Assembly (NCBI RefSeq): GCF_000244875.1
Contig: NC_016791.1
Span: 3,973,001 to 4,037,000, forward strand
Direction of reading: 5' to 3'
DNA from: Clostridium sp. BNL1100
GTDB taxonomy: Bacteria > Bacillota > Clostridia > Acetivibrionales > DSM-1351
Length of the DNA: 64,000 nucleotides
A program made the translations under genes and the position numbers. This document shows, in pieces, positions 58,205 through 64,000 of this stretch (its first letter is position 1; every line of letters begins with the position of its first letter). Under the pieces are notes generated by a model. It was not told the origin of the DNA. It ran no database searches and saw nothing but the letters and a program-made list of their open reading frames with translations.

Positions 58205-58697
58205 AATATATCCTCCACATTATATAAACATTTCAACATTTATTGATATGTTTATATTAACATAATTTAATTATATATACAATAAGAAAAAATATAGTGT
58301 CTCTGTTACATTTTTAAAAGTTATGAATAACATATTGCAAACAATTTGTGAATTTACAAAAAACACCCGATGTCATCTATAAAATGCCTCAAAAAAACGG
58401 GCCGAAAAATGCACTATTTCTGCCCGTTTTTTTCTCATTTTTTGCTCCAAAACCACTACATATTGTGGTTGTACCCCTTTATTTTTTGTCTCGACCACAA
58501 TACGTCATCATTATTATCACCTCAACGTGTTTTGAGAGGTCTTGATAGCTGTCAAAACGGCGTTTTAGTTCTATTTTTACCTACTCTCGAACTTAGGAAC
58601 ATATCCACGCTCGTAAATGGAAACATATCCAAGATTGACTCTCGTTTATGGAAAAATATCAAAGTCAAATTTAAATAAAAAAATTCTCAAAAATATA
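58205..58697. other. AT-rich intergenic region between the metal operon and hsp18
   Basis: No gene seen. It holds the upstream region of the MerT-like operon and a bidirectional terminator-like hairpin at 58392-58433 (AAAAACGGGC/GCCCGTTTTT). A short plus-strand frame at 58348-58545 and one at 58370-58678 lack ribosome sites and are not called. Confidence 0.6.
58392..58433. terminator. Bidirectional terminator-like hairpin
   Basis: AAAAAACGGGC/GCCCGTTTTTTT arms with an AT-rich loop, and T-runs on both strands. No gene lies just upstream on either strand, so it may be left from a lost gene. Confidence 0.65.
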
Positions 58698-58757
58698 TTG
58701 ACAAGTGGAACATTCTGTGTTATATAATAATTAGCACTCAACAATCGAGAGTGCTAA
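58698..58757 (+). promoter_or_regulatory. hsp18 promoter with a perfect CIRCE element
   Basis: TTGACA (58698-58703) and a TATATAAT region (58721-58728) form the promoter. CIRCE, TTAGCACTC-N9-GAGTGCTAA (58731-58757), is exact. It is the operator of the HrcA heat-shock repressor, so hsp18 should be induced by heat and protein damage. Confidence 0.95.
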
Positions 58758-58788
58758 CAAAAAATAAATTGAAAAGGAGTTGTTATTT

Positions 58789-59238
58789 ATGGCTGGATTA
58801 GTACCTTTTAACAAAAAGAACAAAGAAATCTCTACAAACACTGGCTTTGAGGACTTCTACAACGTACTTGATGACTTTTTTTCCAATGACTGGCCTTTTA
58901 GAAGAACCCTCACACATGACACTTTCAAAGTTGATGTCGAAGATAATGGCAATGAATACCTAATTGAGGCTGAAGTGCCAGGTATAGATAAAAAAGACAT
59001 CAATGTTGAACTTAACGATGGAAAACTTATGATTTCTATTACTAGGGATGAAAACAGTGAATCAAAGAAAAAGAATTTCATCCACAGAGAGAGACGTTAT
59101 AGTTCTATGAGTCGTTCAATTTATTTGGAAGATGCCAAGCCAGATGGTATTAAAGCAAAACTGGAAAATGGTTTACTTAAAGTTGTAGTTCCTAAAGAAG
59201 AAAAGCCAAACAACAGCATTACAATTGATGTTGAATAA
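58789..59238 (+). CDS. hsp18: Hsp20-family small heat-shock chaperone
   Basis: 149 residues. The alpha-crystallin domain is complete (TFKVDVEDNGNEYLIEAEVPGIDKKDINVELNDGKLMI ... ENGLLKVVVPKEE). It binds unfolding proteins without ATP. The start MAGLVPFNKKN follows AAAAGGAG. It is close to clostridial Hsp18 in length and start. It has its own CIRCE promoter and a terminator, and it is a self-contained heat-shock unit on the opposite strand to its neighbours. Confidence 0.95.
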   Translation: MAGLVPFNKKNKEISTNTGFEDFYNVLDDFFSNDWPFRRTLTHDTFKVDVEDNGNEYLIEAEVPGIDKKDINVELNDGKLMISITRDENSESKKKNFIHRERRYSSMSRSIYLEDAKPDGIKAKLENGLLKVVVPKEEKPNNSITIDVE

Positions 59239-59242
59239 GGCA

Positions 59243-59285
59243 AAATAAAGCACATCGGGTTATTCACCCATGTGCTTTATTTTTT
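59243..59285. terminator. Bidirectional terminator between hsp18 and the CmpB-like gene
   Basis: AATAAAGCACAT/ATGTGCTTTATT arms with an inner GGGT/ACCC pair, flanked by A and T runs. It serves hsp18 (+) and the converging 270-residue gene (-). Confidence 0.85.
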
Positions 59286-59291
59286 ATACTA

Positions 59292-60104
59292 TCAATTGCT
59301 TTTTTTATTTTTCTTGTTTGTGTTCATTTTATTTACTGCTTTTAAATTAATTAGTGTTTCTTTATGTAATTTTGACGTTATATTGGGGAAAGCAGCAAAT
59401 ACTCTTTTCACAAACTCTTTATTTTGTTTTGATATATCATTAAATTTTTGGTTAAGCTCATCGATTTTATTTGTTAATACCCTAATCTGAGACAGTTCTT
59501 CGTCAGATTGTATTGATTTTAATTTTATAAAAAATTCCTCTGACATCGTCTCTTTGATTTCATCCGCAATCATATGAAGCTTCGATAGGTTGGTATTCAA
59601 TTTTAAAGCATTTAGAGTAGATATTATATTATCAGTCAAGAATATGGATAGTAATATTAAACTTGATGTGTAACGCATGCTTAATGGCAACTTGTTAATC
59701 ATATTAAGTAAAATAGGATTTAGAAAATATATTGCGATTAATGATAATCCTCCAAAAATCAACGAATTATGTAATACGACTCTTCCATGAATATTCAACT
59801 TATAATTTGAATAATCCCACCATTTTAAATGGTATATTCGTTCTAATAAATATCCCGTAACATATTCCAAAAGACTAGTTACAATCACTGCAAGAAAATA
59901 AACTATTATAGGATTATCTGAAAAAGGTGTCAAAATATTTATGACTGCAAGTGCTCCAAAGCCATAAATAGGACAATACGGGCCTATTAAAAACCCTCTG
60001 TTCACAAACTTTTTATCCGGAAACGAACAATATATTACCTCACATACCCAGCCAATAAAGCTGTATGTTAAAAAAAGCAAAAATTCTTTTATTATATACT
60101 CCAT
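59292..60104 (-). CDS. CmpB-type putative ABC transporter permease (membrane protein)
   Basis: 270 residues. The first 165 form five or so membrane segments with family signatures FIGWVCEVIYCS, NRGFLIGPYCPIYGFGAL, LLEYVTGYLLERIYHLKWWDYS and LNIHGRVVLHNSLIFG, typical of the ABC_trans_CmpB family. The last 100 residues are a cytosolic coiled-coil-like helix. No ATPase partner is nearby, and the transporter label for this family is weak. It is AT-rich with an AGAAAGG ribosome site. It is probably host or flank content, unrelated to hsp18. Confidence 0.75.
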   Translation of the reverse strand: MEYIIKEFLLFLTYSFIGWVCEVIYCSFPDKKFVNRGFLIGPYCPIYGFGALAVINILTPFSDNPIIVYFLAVIVTSLLEYVTGYLLERIYHLKWWDYSNYKLNIHGRVVLHNSLIFGGLSLIAIYFLNPILLNMINKLPLSMRYTSSLILLSIFLTDNIISTLNALKLNTNLSKLHMIADEIKETMSEEFFIKLKSIQSDEELSQIRVLTNKIDELNQKFNDISKQNKEFVKRVFAAFPNITSKLHKETLINLKAVNKMNTNKKNKKSN

Positions 60105-60148
60105 AACGATCCCTTTCTATAATTCAATATTATTCGAGAAACTTTTTC

Positions 60149-60373
60149 CTAATCCGCATTTTGTCTCAACAACTCTTTTAAAGCTTTCCTGTTCGATATT
60201 AGCCATACAGATGAAAAAATCTCTGATTTAAAAGCATCCGAAAAGCTCTCGGACTTAATAAAGCAAAGGAACTTATCCGATGAGCATGAACAAATCCAAG
60301 GCAATACCAATATTTTATTTGCTGTAATATCATTTTCCATCTGATGACATCTTTGAAAATAATATATCTCCAC
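60149..60373 (-). CDS. Doubtful 74-residue hypothetical downstream of the PD-(D/E)XK gene
   Basis: A GTG-started frame (MEIYYFQRCHQMEND...) beginning 15 bp after the nuclease stop, with GGAG about 20 bases upstream, further than normal. Composition is plausible (LVLPWICSCSSDKFLCFIKSESF) but no family is recognised. It may be a gene remnant. Confidence 0.3.
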   Translation of the reverse strand: MEIYYFQRCHQMENDITANKILVLPWICSCSSDKFLCFIKSESFSDAFKSEIFSSVWLISNRKALKELLRQNAD

Positions 60374-60387
60374 AGACGACGGTCTCT

Positions 60388-61989
60388 TTACTCCTTTTTT
60401 GCTTTGTAAATAGTATTTAGAAATCTTCTTTGCATTTCTTCTTCTAAATCATTATCGTAGTCCTTTGTGTGCTTATGCATTGCATTAATGAAATCTTCAA
60501 AATAAGTCACATCATCAAACAGGCTCCTGTTTTCAATAAAGAAATTATAAATTTCTCTGTAATAAATGACAGTATACTTTTCACCGCACGAAAACTTGCT
60601 TAATTCAATGCGATTGTAATTAGGTGAAAAAATAAAGCAACTCACAGATTTCTTGCGATACTCATCATCAGTTGTGACTTGTTGATAGTATTTTTTAAGC
60701 TGTGATTGTACCTTATCACTGTAAATATCGTGTCGGTCATCAATACCATTGATGCTTGATTTGATTTTATTTTCTATTACAATGGCATTGTTTTTGTCAG
60801 AGATTAGCAGGTCAATATTTCTCTTTTCTCTCTCTATGTTGAAATCTGTTTGTATCTTGATAGATAAAACTTCATGCGCAAACTTAGAAAAAGCTTCTCT
60901 ATTTATATTGAAAAAGTAAGCAAGCATATTGGAAAAAGCGAGTTCATTGTCTTCCTGCTTAATTATTTTAAGGAAATTGAAATGTGGATCTTTTTGTAGC
61001 TTTGGCAATTCAGAAATTGCTTGGGTCGTATTAGTATCTTCCCATAGCTCTTTGGCCTCAATTATCTGATTCAAATCAGCAAAGGAATCCGGCTTTTCAT
61101 TTTCGTTGTAGAACTCTCTTAATGTTTGTTTGCCAAATCCTTTATTTGTACGAATGAAAAAAGTGTTATCTCCACTTACAGATTCATCGTCTGTAATATA
61201 AATCTGATTTTTTGGCTTAATAACCCTATCCGCAACAAACGTAGTATAAGCATTTTTTTCTTCTTCAAGGCTACCTTGATATGAATTTTCATTAAATAAA
61301 TCAACAAGGCTTACTCCACCATAGGTCAGCCCTAATTCAACTTGCCCTTGATATCTCTCTTTTCGCGTAAGTTTACTGTCGGCAAAATCAAGAATTTTAA
61401 CACCCTCTGCCTTCGCTAGTATTTTATATGTTTTCGAGGCAAATTTCCGTACCAACAAAACGGTTATACAACTTTCTCCATGAGATAATTCTATTGTTCC
61501 TTGTGAATTCAGATAAATATAGTTCTTTCCATCATCAGCCTTATATAAGTTAATTATTTCATGACCTATATTATCGCCCTCAGACAAATAGCCTCCAACA
61601 TACATTTTGTTGATTATTATTTCTCTACTCTTATGTTTTGGCTTTTCTGTGATTTGTTTTCTATTCTCAACTGGAACTAATTTCCCATCTGATGACAAAA
61701 ATAAACGAAACCTTCTTAAATGAGATAAGTAGCTATTAACAAGTGAAACAACGTTACCGGTCGAGTTATTAGAAAGAGCTTTTAATAACTCTTCCTTTGC
61801 ATCACTCTCAAAATCAGTAGATGTCACTACATTCCAGAACAGCTCTTTACTCCCTTTTTTCCAAAGATAGAAGGAATCAGAGTAAGAAGTGCTGACTGTT
61901 GATTTGGAAAGGTTCAGGCTATGTAAGAATTTTTTATATAATGATCGTAACTCTTCATAAGATAAAGCTTTCATATTGTTTATCTCCAA
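60388..61989 (-). CDS. PD-(D/E)XK nuclease-family protein with an N-terminal core-binding-like domain
   Basis: About 533 residues. Residues 1-100 (SYEELRSLYKKFLHSLNLSKSTVSTSYSDSFYLWKKGSK ... YLSHLRRFRLFLSSDG) look like the SAM-like, integrase core-binding fold that in other proteins contacts DNA. The middle is beta-rich. The C-terminal third is a PDDEXK_4-type nuclease: IEREKRNIDLLISD then AIVIENKIKSSI gives the D...ExK core. I choose the TTG start, seven bases after GGGAGG. It follows a 228-residue partner by 27 bp, with an XRE gene before that. The set could be an anti-phage unit; function is inferred only. Confidence 0.7.
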   Translation of the reverse strand: MEINNMKALSYEELRSLYKKFLHSLNLSKSTVSTSYSDSFYLWKKGSKELFWNVVTSTDFESDAKEELLKALSNNSTGNVVSLVNSYLSHLRRFRLFLSSDGKLVPVENRKQITEKPKHKSREIIINKMYVGGYLSEGDNIGHEIINLYKADDGKNYIYLNSQGTIELSHGESCITVLLVRKFASKTYKILAKAEGVKILDFADSKLTRKERYQGQVELGLTYGGVSLVDLFNENSYQGSLEEEKNAYTTFVADRVIKPKNQIYITDDESVSGDNTFFIRTNKGFGKQTLREFYNENEKPDSFADLNQIIEAKELWEDTNTTQAISELPKLQKDPHFNFLKIIKQEDNELAFSNMLAYFFNINREAFSKFAHEVLSIKIQTDFNIEREKRNIDLLISDKNNAIVIENKIKSSINGIDDRHDIYSDKVQSQLKKYYQQVTTDDEYRKKSVSCFIFSPNYNRIELSKFSCGEKYTVIYYREIYNFFIENRSLFDDVTYFEDFINAMHKHTKDYDNDLEEEMQRRFLNTIYKAKKE

Positions 61990-62016
61990 GGTTGCTCCTC
62001 CCTTACCCAATCAAAT

Positions 62017-62703
62017 CTACTCATCCTCATCCTCGTCCTCCTCAGTAACATCGATACCAAATAACATCTGAAATTTATCGAAGTTATAGGGGTATGAGTT
62101 ATCACCATCAAAGCTTACCGATTTATGGCCATTGCTATATTCAAATTCCAGCTCCCACTGTGTACCATCAAGTACCATGTATCCGAAACGCTTTGTTGAG
62201 TATCGTCTACGCCACTCACCGATATGAAGATCTTTAAGTGCAACTATAAAAGTATCCTTTGTACACGGCTCCTGGTTATCTTCATCCCATAATGAGAGAG
62301 GTTCTTCATCTTCCCATAACTTTGTATAGGCTTTCAATTCATCAGTTAGTTCTACAACATAATTACTATAGCCACCAAAGTAACCTCCAATGCTAAAGGT
62401 TATCTTACTGATGGCATCTATATTTGCATCAAAGTCAGCTGCCTTTTCTTCTGCCTTTGATAAGGTATACGTTCCACCAGCTTCAGCATAGGCTTCTTTG
62501 GCTTTCTCTAAATATTCACGATTCCAGTGTAGGCGAGTATCTTCACTTGGATGCATAACAGTTTTAATGCCACCATGCGGGTTTTCCATTGAGTTTTTTA
62601 GACGACCTATTTCTTGCTTAAGTCCCCGGATAGCGGTCATTATCTGTTCTTTAGTTTTTCCTTTAAGATACTCTTCGTAATAACTTTCTGGACTGATCAT
62701 CAT
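62017..62703 (-). CDS. Unknown acidic protein, partner of the PD-(D/E)XK gene
   Basis: 228 residues. A helical N-terminus (SPESYYEEYLKGKTKEQIMTAIRGLKQEIGRLKNSME) looks like a coiled coil. A central region (SIGGYFGGYSNYVVELTDELKAY) and a compact C-terminal domain (RRRYSTKRFGYMVLDGTQWELEFEYSNGHKSVSFDGDNSYPYNFDKFQMLF) follow, then a Glu/Asp tail. I cannot name a family. Tight spacing to the nuclease gene and to the XRE gene suggests one operon. Confidence 0.62.
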   Translation of the reverse strand: MMISPESYYEEYLKGKTKEQIMTAIRGLKQEIGRLKNSMENPHGGIKTVMHPSEDTRLHWNREYLEKAKEAYAEAGGTYTLSKAEEKAADFDANIDAISKITFSIGGYFGGYSNYVVELTDELKAYTKLWEDEEPLSLWDEDNQEPCTKDTFIVALKDLHIGEWRRRYSTKRFGYMVLDGTQWELEFEYSNGHKSVSFDGDNSYPYNFDKFQMLFGIDVTEEDEDEDE

Positions 62704-62718
62704 ATTAGACCGCCTCCT

Positions 62719-62943
62719 TTACTCATTGCCTGTCTTTATTTCATTGCCATCAGGCAAAATAAACGCCTGCTCAAACTTAATATCCAATACATCGGCTATA
62801 GCCTTCAACTCATCCAAGGTTATAGTTTCACGTTTTAATTTCTTATTGAAATTCTGTGGAGTCTGACCAATACGTCTAGCAAGTTCCGCGACGCTAATAT
62901 TCATTTGTTCACATAGTTGCTTAATCATATCTGCCGTAGTCAT
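62719..62943 (-). CDS. XRE-family helix-turn-helix regulator
   Basis: 74 residues from the ATG preceded by GGAGG; the longer frame has no ribosome site. Domain: MIKQLCEQMNISVAELARRIGQTPQNFNKKLKRETITLDELKAIADVLDIKFEQAFIL, a Cro/C1-type HTH. It is first in the unit with the 228-residue protein and the nuclease, and probably controls them. Confidence 0.85.
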   Translation of the reverse strand: MTTADMIKQLCEQMNISVAELARRIGQTPQNFNKKLKRETITLDELKAIADVLDIKFEQAFILPDGNEIKTGNE

Positions 62944-63035
62944 ACAGCACCTCCAATTTACACTAAAATATATTATAAACCATTTGGTTGATAATAACAA
63001 TAGTTTTTTCAATATTGCTACAATTATAAACCAAA

Positions 63036-63070
63036 AGAAAAACCCACAACTCTACGTTAGAGTCATGGGC
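63036..63070 (-). terminator. Terminator of the serine recombinase gene
   Basis: CCCACAACTCTA/TAGAGTCATGGG arms (63044-63070) with a three-base loop and a T-rich run on the minus strand, 18 bp after the recombinase stop. Confidence 0.78.
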
Positions 63071-63087
63071 CATCTAAGTTCCTTTTT

Positions 63088-64000
63088 TCATACTTCAACT
63101 TCAATGCCAGATTTAAAGCATATTACAAAGTGGTCATTGTAAACAGTAACATTCTGTATTAACTTTCTTACAAGTGCATCATCATATCTTTGGGTACGGT
63201 ATTTATTGTTGCGGATAAATTCTATCAGCTCGTTGATCCTCTCATTCTCTCCACTTAAGGATGCATCCTCCACAAGAAGGTTCTGCCGTTTTTCACGCAA
63301 GTTATCAATCTCATCTGCAAGAGGTTCATAGTCTTTCCCTTTATTCGCAAGGCTAATTAACTCTTTCTGCTTTTCTTCAAGCAAGGTGTTAATCTCTGAA
63401 ATTTGATACTCTGTAGCGTCACCGATTACTGCATGAATGTTTTCTTCCAGTGTTTTTATCATGTTGTCACCGCCAGCAAGTAATCTATTAATGGCGGTCA
63501 TAACAGCATCATATAAATCGCCTTCCTTTACTGTTCGGCTCTTACAAACTTCGGGGCCTTGCTCGATTCTTGTTACGCATCGCCAAACAATTTCTTTTCT
63601 ACCGTGAATGTTCCAGTAAACTCGTCTGTAAATATCACCACAATCGCCACAAAAGGTTATGGAGCTCAAAGCGTATTTACTGCTGTAAATCCTTTTGTTC
63701 TTGTCTTCACCTGTGTAAATGTTATTCCGGCGATGAAGCTCTTCCTGTGCTTGTAAAAAAAGTTCTTTTGGAATAATAGCATCATGGTTATTTTCAACAT
63801 AATACTGCGGGAGATGACCTTCATTCTTGACCCTTTTCTTTGTAAGAAAATCAACTGTAGTGGTCTTTTGCAAAAGTGCATCACCGATGTATTTCTCATT
63901 CGTAAGGATTTTCTTTAAGGTTTCTGGTCTCCACTTTGGTTTTCCGGCAGCTGTTAAAATACCATCCTTTTCAAGATCCCTACCAATACCCGCCAGGCTT
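63088..64000 (-). CDS. Large serine recombinase, C-terminal part (runs off the right edge)
   Basis: About 304 codons visible and continuing to the window end in the same frame (LAGIGRDLEKDGILTAAGKPKWRPETLKKILTNEKYIGDALLQKT). This is the recombinase domain. It is followed by the zinc ribbon (ITFCGDCGDIYRRVYWNIHGRKEIVWRCVTR, then a further CKSRTVKEGDLYDAV) and a coiled coil (ISEINTLLEEKQKELISLANKG). The catalytic Ser domain lies beyond the edge. It would integrate or excise an element; whether it serves this ICE or a separate island cannot be told from here. Confidence 0.88.
   Translation of the reverse strand, partial: SLAGIGRDLEKDGILTAAGKPKWRPETLKKILTNEKYIGDALLQKTTTVDFLTKKRVKNEGHLPQYYVENNHDAIIPKELFLQAQEELHRRNNIYTGEDKNKRIYSSKYALSSITFCGDCGDIYRRVYWNIHGRKEIVWRCVTRIEQGPEVCKSRTVKEGDLYDAVMTAINRLLAGGDNMIKTLEENIHAVIGDATEYQISEINTLLEEKQKELISLANKGKDYEPLADEIDNLREKRQNLLVEDASLSGENERINELIEFIRNNKYRTQRYDDALVRKLIQNVTVYNDHFVICFKSGIEVEV

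Overview
The window looks like accessory DNA of an anaerobic Firmicute, most likely a clostridium-like organism. The evidence is the strong GGAGG-type ribosome binding sites, the CIRCE/Hsp18 unit, SpoVG, AbrB and S-layer homology domains, and the gene families of large clostridial conjugative elements. Nearly every gene lies on the minus strand; the only clear plus-strand genes are a metal P-type ATPase and hsp18. Nothing here names a species.

Layout from left to right. (1) 1-9471 is an arsenic island: a broken second arsA, a serine recombinase scrap, then arsA, arsD, an Acr3-type efflux pump, arsR, a CoA-disulfide-reductase/rhodanese flavoprotein, a second arsR, an ArsN-type acetyltransferase, arsM and a cysteine-rich MarR-type regulator. 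About 388 bp of the neighbouring element is repeated directly on each side (533-920 and 9472-9859), and the outer copy of the small helix-turn-helix gene inside that repeat is frameshifted. (2) About 9.5-56.8 kb is one large integrative and conjugative element (ICE), read right to left. It holds the VirD4 coupling protein, a TOPRIM protein, a relaxase with a long Sel1-repeat tail, a ribbon-helix-helix relaxosome protein, a likely oriT region, a ParM/ParR partition pair, cell-wall hydrolase domains split by an in-frame stop, a cyclotransferase-like/amidoligase pair, VirB4 (apparently in two pieces), PrgI, VirB6 and VirB2-like proteins, a C5 and an N6 DNA methyltransferase, an ArdA-like protein, a complete-looking Tad pilus cluster (TadZ, TadA, TadB, TadC, prepilin peptidase, SAF-domain protein, pilin and pseudopilin candidates), a 1550-residue SLH repeat protein, SpoVG and AbrB.

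(3) 30.4-36.36 kb is a cargo block lying between the virB6-like and virB2-like genes. It carries an AbiE toxin-antitoxin pair with a perfect inverted-repeat operator, a DUF4240-like gene, and a plus-strand unit of strong promoter, NiCo-type riboswitch and P-type ATPase. (4) From about 57 kb the DNA is visibly AT-richer and is no longer ICE backbone. It carries a MerT-like/ArsR/[2Fe-2S] CopZ-like metal operon, CIRCE-controlled hsp18, a CmpB-type membrane protein, a PD-(D/E)XK nuclease with an unknown partner and an XRE regulator, and the C-terminal part of a large serine recombinase that runs off the right edge.

The ICE appears able to make a DNA-transfer channel and a separate Tad-type surface fibre, protect its DNA by methylation and anti-restriction, partition like a plasmid, and carry metal and arsenic resistance. 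The least explained pattern is a short C-terminal tail, roughly Gly-Met-x-Met/Leu-x-Met/Leu placed after an acidic or Pro/Gln-rich linker. It ends about a dozen otherwise unrelated ICE proteins, including the amidoligase.
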